From NCBI RefSeq assembly GCF_007989625.1, contig NZ_BJUK01000010.1:40920-104919 (forward strand): a stretch of DNA of 64,000 nt, read 5' to 3'. The notes beneath the pieces are model-generated. The model saw nothing but the letters and a program-made list of their open reading frames with translations. It was not told the DNA's origin and did no database searches. Positions within the stretch are counted from its first letter, which is position 1; every line of letters starts with the position of its first letter. This stretch comes from Bisbaumannia pacifica (lineage in GTDB: Bacteria; Pseudomonadota; Gammaproteobacteria; Pseudomonadales; Halomonadaceae). Positions 24,288 to 31,702 of the stretch are shown here, piece after piece. Made by a program: the position numbers and the translations under genes.

Positions 24288-25746
24288 GGTTATCGCCGCG
24301 CACGCTGACTGGGTCGGCGAGGCCCTGGGCATCGAACTGATGACGCCGTCCTCCCAGTCCCTGGCCCGGCGCCTGTATCGGGCGCTGCGGGGCTGGATAC
24401 AGTCGGGGCGCCTGGCCAGCGGCAGTCGGCTGCCGTCGTCGCGGCGCCTGGCCCGTGATCTGGGCGTGGGGCGCAACACGCTGCTGGAGGCCATCGAGCA
24501 ACTGGTCGCCGAGGGCTTCCTGGAGACCCGCCCCGGCGCCGGCACCTTCGTCGCCGACCTGCCCTTCGGCCGCGGAGAGGCGGTATCCGAAGCGGCCCCG
24601 AGCGAGGCACCGGAGGCCGCGTTGTCGGCGCGCGGCGAGCGACTGCTGAGGTTCTGTGCCTCACCGGGCGATCATCACGCTGCCTTCGCGCCCGGGGTGC
24701 CGGCCCTCGACCGCTTTCCCCATGAGCTCTGGCAGCGATTGCTCAAGCGCCACCAGCGCGATGCCCCCGAGGCGTGGCTGGATTACCGCACCCAGGGTGG
24801 GGTGACGGCGCTGCGCGAGGCGCTGTGCGACTACCTGCGGCTGTCGCGCTCGGTGCGCTGTCGCCCGGAGCAGGTGCTGGTGGTGCAGGGGGCCCAGCAG
24901 GGCTTCGAACTGATCGCCCGGATGCTGAGCGACCCGGGCGATGTCGCCTGGCTGGAGGAGCCTGGTTATGGTGGCGCCCAGGCCTGTTTCGACGCCGCCG
25001 GCCTCGAGATGGTAGCGGTGCCGGTGGATGGCGAGGGCCTGGATCTTAAGCGCGTGCCTCCCGGGCAGGCCGCGCCGCGGCTGATCTATGTGACGCCCTC
25101 CCATCAGTACCCCAGTGGCGTGACCATGAGCCTCCCGCGGCGCCTGGCGCTGCTCGAGGCCGCCGAGACCCATGGCGCCTGGATCGTCGAGGACGACTAC
25201 GACAGTGAGTTTCGCTATGGCCAGCGCCCCATCGCCGCCCTCCAAGGGCTTTCCGAGGCGGCTCGGGTGATCTATGTCGGCACCCTCAGCAAGGTGCTCT
25301 ATCCGGGGCTGCGGCTCGGCTACCTGGTGCTGCCCGAGGCCCTGGTGGCCCCCTTCCGGCGTGCCAACGCCCGCCTGCATCGCGAGGGCCAGTACGCGGT
25401 GCAGGCGGCGCTGGCCGAGTTTATCGCCGCCGGCCACTTCTCGCGGCATGTGCGGCGCATGCGCGACTGCTATCGGCAGCGCCAGGCGCTGCTGCGCCGG
25501 GCCTTGGCGCCGGCCGTGGCACGGGGGCTCGCCTTGTCGGAGGGGCAGGCCGGCATGCACTTGGTGGCCTGGCTCGACGACCGGGACATCGAGCAAGCGC
25601 TGGTGAGGCGGGCGGCCGAGCAGGGCATCGGCCTGTCGCCGTTGTCGGGCTATTATCTGACGCCGCCGGGACGCCCGGGGCTGGCGCTGGCCGAGTCGCG
25701 TGACCGGGCCGGGGCGGCGGAGACACCTCGGGATAAGCATGTGTGA
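24280..25746 (+). CDS. MocR/PdxR-type GntR regulator with aminotransferase-like domain
   Basis: This 488-residue fusion has a GntR winged helix (about 27-95, SRLPSSRRLARDLGVGRNTL split) joined to a fold-type-I PLP domain (about 125-475). The PLP lysine is Lys338 in GTLSKVLYPGLRLGY, and PSHQYPSGVTMSLPRR is present. MocR proteins sense PLP or amino compounds and usually control a divergent gene. Here that is the GNAT-paiB-GNAT operon. The C-terminus departs from family expectation: after TPPGRPGLAL the usual glycine-rich tail and final helix are replaced by a charged 20-residue end, suggesting a shortened or altered terminus. Confidence 0.9.
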   Translation: MEPVIAAHADWVGEALGIELMTPSSQSLARRLYRALRGWIQSGRLASGSRLPSSRRLARDLGVGRNTLLEAIEQLVAEGFLETRPGAGTFVADLPFGRGEAVSEAAPSEAPEAALSARGERLLRFCASPGDHHAAFAPGVPALDRFPHELWQRLLKRHQRDAPEAWLDYRTQGGVTALREALCDYLRLSRSVRCRPEQVLVVQGAQQGFELIARMLSDPGDVAWLEEPGYGGAQACFDAAGLEMVAVPVDGEGLDLKRVPPGQAAPRLIYVTPSHQYPSGVTMSLPRRLALLEAAETHGAWIVEDDYDSEFRYGQRPIAALQGLSEAARVIYVGTLSKVLYPGLRLGYLVLPEALVAPFRRANARLHREGQYAVQAALAEFIAAGHFSRHVRRMRDCYRQRQALLRRALAPAVARGLALSEGQAGMHLVAWLDDRDIEQALVRRAAEQGIGLSPLSGYYLTPPGRPGLALAESRDRAGAAETPRDKHV

Positions 25747-25805
25747 GCGCGGGAACGGCTGGTAGGCTAGGAAAGGACCCCTCGCCACTGCCGAAAGGAG
25801 CACCG

Positions 25806-26096
25806 ATGACGACGCCCGCTTCCCCCCGCACGCCTCTCGACGACCCCTTGACCCTGCGCCTGGGACACGAGGAGTTGGTGATCCGCCGCCGTTACGAGAC
25901 GTTGAGCATCGCCAACGACTTCTGCATTGCCATCTGGTTTTTGGTCGGCAGCATTCTCTTCCTATACCCAAGCCAGGAGACCCTGGCGGTGTGGATGTTC
26001 ATCCTCGGCAGCTTCCAGTTCCTGATCCGTCCCACCATCCGACTGGTCAGCCATCTGCATCTGCGGCGCATACCACCCAGCGAATGGCAACAGTGA
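25806..26096 (+). CDS. YrhK family small membrane protein
   Basis: This 96-residue protein shows the YrhK-domain pattern: GHEELVIRRRYETLSIANDF (residues 20-39), two hydrophobic helices (about 40-57 and 63-80), and a basic C-terminus. YrhK-domain proteins are short membrane proteins of unknown function. The ATG at 25806 is backed by AAAGGAGC 6 bases upstream. It lies 59 bases behind the MocR gene and may be cotranscribed with it. Confidence 0.8.
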   Translation: MTTPASPRTPLDDPLTLRLGHEELVIRRRYETLSIANDFCIAIWFLVGSILFLYPSQETLAVWMFILGSFQFLIRPTIRLVSHLHLRRIPPSEWQQ

Positions 26097-26137
26097 GGGC
26101 ATGACACCCTGGGGCGCGGCGCCGCGGTCGGGACGTC

Positions 26138-26716
26138 TCAGGTTCGTGCTAGCACCGCCCGCACGAACTCGCCCTTGGCCCGGGTATAGGCCTCCCGGTC
26201 GTCGGGGTGGCGGGCGGCCAGTTCGGCCTTGAGCAGGGCATAGCGCTCGGCCAGGGCCGGGTCGGCGCGCAGGGTGTCGCGGAAGGCCAGGCGTTGCCGC
26301 CACAGCTGGCCGTCGTGGACCACCAGGTGCAGGTGATGGGTACGGTGGCCCGCGGCGTGGCGCATCAGCCAGCGGCGGTCGGTGAGGGCGGCGTTGAACT
26401 CGGCGGAGGTGACGTAGCCGGCCTCGAGCAGCGGCGCCATCAGCGCGTCGGCGACCGCCAGGGAGTCGACCCCGGCCATGATGTCGATGACCGGCTTGGC
26501 GGGCAGGCCGGGCACCGCGGTGCTGCCGATATGCACCACCCCGCGCAGGGCGTCGGCAAACCGCCCCAGCAGGCGCGCCCGTTCGGCGGCGAAACGGCCC
26601 GGCCAGGCCGGGTCGTAGGGCACCAGCATCACCCGCTCATGGATGGCGCGCGCGAGGGACTCGGCGTCCGTCATGGAAGGCGTTTGGCGGGTGGCTGCGG
26701 GTCCTTTGGCGCTCAT
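26138..26716 (-). CDS. GrpB family (UPF0157) nucleotidyltransferase-like protein
   Basis: This 192-residue protein matches the GrpB fold, a nucleotidyltransferase-like group of unknown activity. It shows VPYDPAWPGRFAAERARL, the GSTAVPGLPAKPVIDIMAGV active-site-like block (about 84-103, with the G-S and paired-Asp pattern) and HHLHLVV. The chosen start overlaps the stop of the preceding VOC gene by ATGA and has GGGAAG upstream, indicating translational coupling; an internal ATG at 26674 is an alternative. It is the second gene of a two-gene unit. Confidence 0.88.
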   Translation of the reverse strand: MSAKGPAATRQTPSMTDAESLARAIHERVMLVPYDPAWPGRFAAERARLLGRFADALRGVVHIGSTAVPGLPAKPVIDIMAGVDSLAVADALMAPLLEAGYVTSAEFNAALTDRRWLMRHAAGHRTHHLHLVVHDGQLWRQRLAFRDTLRADPALAERYALLKAELAARHPDDREAYTRAKGEFVRAVLART

Positions 26717-27141
26717 TCCTCGACTTCCCAGGCCGGATTCCAGGCCACTTCCCACAGGTGCCCGTCGGGGTCCTGAAAGTAACCGGCATAGCCGCCCCAG
26801 AAGGTCTCATAAGCGGGCTTGGTGAGGGTGGCGCCGGCCTGCCTGGCCTGGGCCATCACCTCGTCGACCTCCTCCCGGGAGGCGACGTTATGGGCCAGGC
26901 TGAGCTCGGTGGCGCTCGGCGGCCCCAGTGGCAGGTTGGCGTCATTGGCGAGGCAGCGCCGCGGCCAGAGGCCGAGCTTGAGCCCGCCCTGCAGGTCGAA
27001 GAAGACCACGGCGCCGTCGCCCTCCTCGAACTCCTCTCCCATGATGCCGGGCGTTGCCAGGCCGAGGCCATCGCGGTAGAAGCGCAGCGCCCGTTCCAGG
27101 TCGTCGACGCCCAGGGTGATCAGGGTGATACGTGGTTGCAT
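26713..27141 (-). CDS. VOC family glyoxalase-like protein
   Basis: This 142-residue protein has paired beta-alpha-beta-beta-beta modules: ITLITLGVDDLERALRFYRDGLG (about 5-27) and the C-terminal FWGGYAGYFQDPDGHLWEVAWNP (about 115-137), with the terminal Glu of LWEVAW as a possible metal ligand. VOC members include glyoxalases, fosfomycin and bleomycin resistance proteins and dioxygenases; the PDGHLWEVA ending is common in uncharacterised resistance-like members. GGAGG precedes the ATG at 27141. It is coupled to the GrpB gene. Confidence 0.87.
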   Translation of the reverse strand: MQPRITLITLGVDDLERALRFYRDGLGLATPGIMGEEFEEGDGAVVFFDLQGGLKLGLWPRRCLANDANLPLGPPSATELSLAHNVASREEVDEVMAQARQAGATLTKPAYETFWGGYAGYFQDPDGHLWEVAWNPAWEVEE

Positions 27142-27239
27142 CTGGCCTACCTCCGCTCGGGGACGACCCATGCCAGGAATCCGGCCAGGGTGCCGTTCAG
27201 GGTAGATCACTTCGCCACGGCGGGTGGCCTAAGCCTCGT

Positions 27240-27941
27240 TCAAGTGTCGTACTCGTCGTGGCGGCGGTTCCAGGCGTAGGGCGGGGTCTGGGGCCAGCCC
27301 TCCGGGGAGTCCTCCCAGGTCTCCTGGCGGCCGTAGGGCGTCAGGTCCAGGTAGCTCCACAGGCTGCCCAGGTACTCGACGCCGCGCCTGCCGGTGAAGT
27401 AGCTGCGAAAGACCCGCTCACCGTCGCGCAGGAAGACGCTGATGCCATGCCGCTCGCCGCGGTCGGTATCCGTGGCGCAGCCGTCCTCGCTGGTCACGCC
27501 CATATCGACGTTGAAGTCGCTGCCCAGGGAGGAGACCCAGGGCGGATGCCGCCAGCCCATGCGGGCCTGGTAGCGTTGGAGCTTCTCCAGGGGCGCCCGG
27601 GAGGCCAGCACCAGGCTGGTGTCCCGGGCATGCAGGTGGGCGGGGTGGGTCATGGCGTCGACCACCCAGGAGCAGCCATCGCAGCCCGCCTCCCAGTCGG
27701 GCCCGAACATGAAATGGTAGACGATCAACTGGCGACGCCCCGCGAAGAGGTCGAGCAGGCTCAGTGGGCCATCGGGCCCCTCGAAGGCGTAGTCGTTGCG
27801 CACCTCGACCATCGGCAGGCGGCGGCGGGCGGCGCTGAGTCGGTCGCGCTCCCGGGTATGGGCCTTCTCCCGGGCGATCTGGGCGTCCAGGGCGGTCTGC
27901 CACTCCGCCATGGAGACGATGGGGGGCAGGGGCGAGGTCAT
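27240..27941 (-). CDS. DUF899 thioredoxin-like protein
   Basis: This 233-residue protein is a DUF899 member, a thioredoxin-fold group. It shows RRRLPMVEVRNDYAFEGPDG (about 40-59), FMFGPDWEAGCDGCSWVVDA (about 77-96, a C-x-x-C-like GCDGCSW site) and SSLGSDFNVDMGV (about 137-149). The function is unknown, but the fold and cysteine pair suggest a redox role. It overlaps the preceding VOC/PhnB-like gene by 4 bases (ATGA), so both proteins are made from one coupled message. Confidence 0.88.
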   Translation of the reverse strand: MTSPLPPIVSMAEWQTALDAQIAREKAHTRERDRLSAARRRLPMVEVRNDYAFEGPDGPLSLLDLFAGRRQLIVYHFMFGPDWEAGCDGCSWVVDAMTHPAHLHARDTSLVLASRAPLEKLQRYQARMGWRHPPWVSSLGSDFNVDMGVTSEDGCATDTDRGERHGISVFLRDGERVFRSYFTGRRGVEYLGSLWSYLDLTPYGRQETWEDSPEGWPQTPPYAWNRRHDEYDT

Positions 27942-28351
27942 GGGGTGCCCTCCTCATGGGCCAGGTTGAGTTGCCAGGAGACCCCGAAGCGGTCGTTGAG
28001 CCAGGCGAAACGGGCGCCGAAGCCGTAGTCGTCGGGGGGCATCAGCGTCTCGCCACCCTCGGCGAGCGCCGCATGGAGGCGCTCGAACTCCGCGGCGTCC
28101 TCGCAGTCGATACACAGCGCGATCGACGGCGTAAAGGTGAAGGCATGAGACACCGGGCTATCGATGCAGCGATAGCGGCGCCCACCGAGGGTGAACTCGG
28201 CCTGTTTGACGCTGCCTTCCGCGCCCGGCTCACCGGGGCCGTAACGCTCCAGGTGGGTGATCTCGGCATCCTCGAAGAGCGACACATAGCGGCGCATGGC
28301 CGCCTCGGCGTCGCCCTCGAACATCAACTGGGGGGTAATGCGTTGGGCCAT
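27938..28351 (-). CDS. PhnB-like VOC family protein
   Basis: This 137-residue protein follows the PhnB/3-dmu-9 branch of the VOC superfamily: ITPQLMFEGDAEAAMRRYVSLF (about 5-26), FTPSIALCIDCEDAAEFERLH and the C-terminal FGARFAWLNDRFGVSWQLN (about 110-128). These proteins lack obvious glyoxalase metal ligands and are often found with sigma factors or detoxification genes. GGGAGG precedes the ATG at 28351. It is the first gene of a two-gene operon with DUF899. Confidence 0.87.
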   Translation of the reverse strand: MAQRITPQLMFEGDAEAAMRRYVSLFEDAEITHLERYGPGEPGAEGSVKQAEFTLGGRRYRCIDSPVSHAFTFTPSIALCIDCEDAAEFERLHAALAEGGETLMPPDDYGFGARFAWLNDRFGVSWQLNLAHEEGTP

Positions 28352-28450
28352 GGGGCCTCCCGGGGCGGGGTTATCCAAGGATCACCCCTCTAGGTAGACG
28401 CTCGGTGGCCGCTTGTCGAGTCCTCGGCCCGGAGAGGACCGCGTTATCGG

Positions 28451-29092
28451 CTAGCCGGCCGGCAGCGGGATAAACAGCCGCTCCCGGGGCCAGCGCACCT
28501 TGGCCAGGCCGGCGTGGCGGTCGGCCTCGCTATCGCGGTAGCCCAGGGCGAGGAGCGCGGTGCTGCGCAGGCCACGCGCCTCGAGCCCCAGTAACTGATC
28601 CAGCGCCGCCGGATCGAAGCCCTCCATGGGTGAGGCATCCACCCGCTCGGTGGCCGCCGCCGCCAGTGCCGTGCCCAGCGCCAGATAGGCCTGGCGGGAG
28701 GCCCACTGGAAACGTGCCTCCTCGGTGGGGAAGCCCTGGACGGTGCCGAGGATGGCCTCTCGATATCCCGCCAGCTCGGCGAGGGGCTGGCCCCGCGTCG
28801 CCGCGGTCAGGCGCAGGAAGTCGTCGACTTCGGCCGCCGAGACGCTCGCCCAGGCGGCGAATACCAGCAGGTGCGAGGCCTGGGTGATCTGCGGCTGGTC
28901 GAAGGCCAGCGGACGGATGCGCTCGCGCAGTGCCGGGTCCTCGATCACCAGCACGGAATAGGGCTGCAGGCCGTAGGAGGAGGGTGCCAGGCGCACCGCC
29001 TCGAGGATCCGTTCGAGCTGGGCGGGGGGAACCTTGGCACCGGTCATGCGCTTGGCGGCGTAGCGCCAGTTAAGGGCGTCGATAAGGGTCAT
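28451..29092 (-). CDS. NAD(P)H-dependent nitroreductase, NfsB-like
   Basis: This 213-residue FMN flavoprotein carries the nitroreductase pattern: TLIDALNWRYAAKRM (about 2-16, Arg for FMN phosphate), LAPSSYGLQPYSVLVIED, FPTEEARFQWASRQAYLALG (about 123-142) and DASPMEGFDPAALDQLLGL. It reduces quinones or nitroaromatics as a homodimer. AAGGAG lies just before the ATG at 29092; an upstream GTG at 29098 is possible. It lies 47 bases from the start side of nothing else on this strand except the DMT exporter gene upstream, so the two may be cotranscribed under the MarR operator. Confidence 0.9.
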   Translation of the reverse strand: MTLIDALNWRYAAKRMTGAKVPPAQLERILEAVRLAPSSYGLQPYSVLVIEDPALRERIRPLAFDQPQITQASHLLVFAAWASVSAAEVDDFLRLTAATRGQPLAELAGYREAILGTVQGFPTEEARFQWASRQAYLALGTALAAAATERVDASPMEGFDPAALDQLLGLEARGLRSTALLALGYRDSEADRHAGLAKVRWPRERLFIPLPAG

Positions 29093-29139
29093 GATCACTC
29101 CTTGGGGTCGTGTGGGAGGGTGTGGGGACGCGGGCGTCT

Positions 29140-30087
29140 TCAGGTCGTGGTGGTCGCGGTCGGGAGGGTGGCGGCCCGGGCGCCGCGCTGGAACAGCAGG
29201 CTACCGACGATCACCAGCAGGGCGGCCAGACCCAGGTTAGGAGGCGGAGCCTCGCCGAGGGCCAGTACCGCGATCAGGGTGCCCACCACGGCCGCCACGG
29301 CGCCGATCTGGCTCAGGTAGACGGGGCCGGCGAGCTTCTGTAGCACGAAATAGAAGAGGTAGAGCACCGTGAAGACCGTGGCCTCCAGCGCCAGCAGCTG
29401 CGTCACGGCCTCACGGCTGAACAGCACCGGCAACTGACCGGGCTCCAGGGCCAGCGACAGGGGCAGCAGGGTGACGGCGCCGCCCAGTAGCATCAGTGCC
29501 GCCAGGAAGAGCGGCGAGCCGCCCTCGGGCCAGCGCAGGGTGCGGTAGATATTGCCGAGGGCGATCACCAGTGGCATGGCCATCACCAGCAGGGCCCAGC
29601 CCGGGGCGGCGTTCATCCCGCCGGCCTTGGCGGCGGCCAGCACCAGGCCGCCACAGAGTCCCAGTACCACCCCCGACAAGCGCAGCAGCCGCAGGCGCTC
29701 GAGCCTCAGGCAGACGGCCAGCACCCAGGTGATCAGGATCGGGAAGGCGAAACTCAGCGAGATAAAGCCCGCGCCCACATGGCGGATGGCCACGAAGGCC
29801 AGCGCATTGGGCAGGGCCAGCAGGGCACCGGCCACCAGGGAATACTCCAGGGCACGGCGGTCGAAGGCCAGTGGCCGCCGGCGTAACGCGGCGAGGCCCA
29901 TCAGTACCAGGCCGGCACCGGCCATGGCGACCATCAGGAAACTAATCCGCGGAGCGCCGGCATCGTCGGCCAGCTTGGCGACCGTCAGCGACAGGGCGAG
30001 GCAGCTACCCACCAGCAGCAGGCAGCCGAGCGCCCGGAGGCCGGGGCGAGGGGATCCCTTGTGTTGGGCTGTGACCTTGGTCATCAT
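29140..30087 (-). CDS. DMT superfamily (EamA) exporter
   Basis: This 315-residue protein has ten hydrophobic helices arranged as two EamA repeats (about 25-160 and 170-305). The start is set at the ATG at 30087, preceded by TAGGAG 7 bases upstream; a longer open frame continues through the operator region and is rejected. EamA carriers export amino acids or small metabolites. It is divergent from a MarR regulator across a spacer with two 19-base direct repeats, so it is the likely repressed target, probably together with the nitroreductase downstream. Confidence 0.88.
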   Translation of the reverse strand: MMTKVTAQHKGSPRPGLRALGCLLLVGSCLALSLTVAKLADDAGAPRISFLMVAMAGAGLVLMGLAALRRRPLAFDRRALEYSLVAGALLALPNALAFVAIRHVGAGFISLSFAFPILITWVLAVCLRLERLRLLRLSGVVLGLCGGLVLAAAKAGGMNAAPGWALLVMAMPLVIALGNIYRTLRWPEGGSPLFLAALMLLGGAVTLLPLSLALEPGQLPVLFSREAVTQLLALEATVFTVLYLFYFVLQKLAGPVYLSQIGAVAAVVGTLIAVLALGEAPPPNLGLAALLVIVGSLLFQRGARAATLPTATTTT

Positions 30088-30108
30088 TCGGCTCCTATAG
30101 CTCGTGAT

Positions 30109-30157
30109 AAAGTATCTTTGTATCGAGTGGCTTTTCGAAAAGTATCTTAGTATCGAG
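30109..30157. repeat. Two 19-base direct repeats, likely MarR operator
   Basis: Copies at 30109-30127 and 30139-30157 (AAAGTATCTTTGTATCGAG and the same with A for T at base 11) differ at one position and repeat with a 30-base period, about three helical turns. Each copy itself contains two TATC units. They fill the AT-rich divergent spacer between the DMT exporter and the MarR gene. Confidence 0.7.
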
Positions 30158-30190
30158 ATTAATAATTGGCAAGCGCGACGAGGCCGATCG

Positions 30191-30679
30191 ATGAACCGAG
30201 TGACACAGGCGGTAAACCAGTGGCAGCGTGAACTGCCCGAGCTGGACCTCTTGCCCATGGAGGTGGTGGGCTATCTAAAGACCAGCCAGTTGATCACCCA
30301 GGGGCGGCTGAACGCCTTCTTCAAGGAGCATGATCTGCAGGCGGGGGAGTTCGATGTGCTGGCCTCGCTGCGCCGCGCCGGGGCCCCCTATGCGCTGACG
30401 CCGACCCAGTTGTTCGAGGCGCTGATGATCTCCTCGGGGGGCATGACCAATCGCCTGGACCGCCTGGAGCGGGCGGGCTGGATTCGGCGCTCGCCCAACC
30501 CCGAGGATCGCCGCGGCGTGCTGGTCTCGCTGACGGACGAGGGACTCGCGCTGATGAATCGGCTGATCCCCCGGCATGTGGCCAACGAGGCGCGCCTGCT
30601 CGCCGCCCTGAGCCGCGAGGAGCAGGAGACCCTGAGCCGGCTGCTCGGCAAGCTGCTCGACGGCCTGGAAGCGGAGTAG
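30191..30679 (+). CDS. MarR family transcriptional regulator
   Basis: This 162-residue winged-helix protein has the MarR layout: dimerisation helix, LQAGEFDVLASLRRAG (about 50-65), recognition region ISSGGMTNRLDRLERAGWI (about 81-99), beta-wing with NPEDRRGVLVSLTDEG (about 103-118) and a C-terminal helix ending the dimer interface. The start at 30191 has GAGG 7 bases upstream. It probably represses the divergent exporter and nitroreductase by binding the 19-base repeats, and is released by a phenolic or other toxic ligand. The ligand is unknown. Confidence 0.92.
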   Translation: MNRVTQAVNQWQRELPELDLLPMEVVGYLKTSQLITQGRLNAFFKEHDLQAGEFDVLASLRRAGAPYALTPTQLFEALMISSGGMTNRLDRLERAGWIRRSPNPEDRRGVLVSLTDEGLALMNRLIPRHVANEARLLAALSREEQETLSRLLGKLLDGLEAE

Positions 30680-30710
30680 CCCGGTCAGCCACCGACGCAA
30701 GGAGAGCGTG

Positions 30711-31254
30711 ATGGAGATAGCACAGACGCCGCGGCTACGGCTGCACGAGTTCGATAACGGCGATGTACCGGCCCTGGCGGCGATCCTCGCCGACCCTGAG
30801 GTGATGCGCTATTCGCTGGGCGGCGTGCATGACGAGGCCCAGACGCGGCGTTTTATCGCTGGGTGCCGGGCTTCCTATGCCGAGCACGGCCTGGGCGCTG
30901 GTCGACACGGCCAGCGGGGAGCTGGCGGGTTTCTGTGGCCTGAGCCATGACACCATCGATGGGGTTCAGGAGGTACATCTCGGCTACCGCCTGGCGACCC
31001 GCTTCTGGGGACGCGGCCTGGCCACGGAGGCGGCGCGCCGGGTGGTGGCGCTGGGTTTCACCGCGCATCGGCTGGCCTCGCTAGTGGCCATTATCGAGCC
31101 GGCGCACGGGGCCTCGCGGCGGGTCGCCGAGAAGGTCGGTTTCCAGGACGCGGCGTCAACGGCCTTCCAGGGTTGGGAGGTGCGACTCTATCGGCTGACG
31201 GCGGCGGCCTGGGCCGAGACGGCGAGCCCCTCGGGGCAGGCGGCCGGCGCATGA
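30711..31254 (+). pseudogene. GNAT acetyltransferase gene split by a frameshift near 30891
   Basis: The first frame (start 30711, AAGGAG upstream) encodes a RimJ/RimL-type N-terminal half: TPRLRLHEFDNGDVPALAAI, then DPEVMRYSLGGVHDEAQTRR. It loses sense after YAEHG. From 30892 the next frame resumes perfectly with WALVDTASGELAGFCGLSH, RFWGRGLATEAARRVV and ASRRVAEKVGF, and runs to 31254. The two halves together make one intact GNAT of normal length (about 180 residues) if two bases are restored. Either the gene is a recent pseudogene or the read has an error within the repetitive CTGGGCGCTGG run. Confidence 0.8.
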
Positions 31255-31672
31255 CGATTCGCGGCTATCGTCCCGAGGACGAGGCGGCGGTGATCCGCCT
31301 CTGGGAGGCCTGTGGCCTGATCCGCCCCTGGAACGACCCACGCCGGGACATCGCCCGCAAGCTGGCGGAACAGCCGGAACTGTTCCTGGTGGGCGAGTCG
31401 AGGGTGACGTGATGGCCGGCGTCATGGCGGGCTACGACGGCCACCGGGGCTGGGTCTACTACCTGGCGGTGGCGCCCGGGCATCGTGGTGCCGGCCATGG
31501 CCGACGGCTGATGGCGGAGGTCGAGACTCGCCTGGCGGCGCGGGGCTACGCCAAGCTGAACCTCCAGGTGCGCGCCGGCAATGCCGAGGTATTAGCCTTC
31601 TACCGTGCCCTGGGTTATGTCCAGGACGAGGTGGTCAGCCTGGGGCGGCGCTTGATCCCGGATCGGGAGTGA
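31251..31672 (+). pseudogene. ypeA: YpeA-like GNAT gene split by a one-base frameshift near 31397
   Basis: The first frame encodes MTIRGYRPEDEAAVIRLWEA and RPWNDPRRDIARKLAE, then FLVGE, matching E. coli YpeA. It runs into TGA at 31410-31412. The next frame gives VEGDVMAGVMAGYDGHRGWV, APGHRGAGHGRRLMAE (acetyl-CoA loop) and AFYRALGYVQDEVVSLGRRL to 31672. Restoring one G (GAGTC to GAGGTC at 31397) recovers a full-length protein of about 140 residues. The start overlaps the stop of the preceding broken GNAT by ATGA. A YpeA-type N-acetyltransferase is the ancestral product; the present copy is interrupted or mis-sequenced. Confidence 0.82.
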
Positions 31673-31702
31673 GCCGCACTGGTTAGCCACGCGAGTGGAT
31701 GG

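Noticed and set aside
28414..28442. A further TGTCGA with 17-base spacing as a third ECF42 promoter
   Set aside because: The -10 side reads GACCGC and no plus-strand gene follows; treated as chance.
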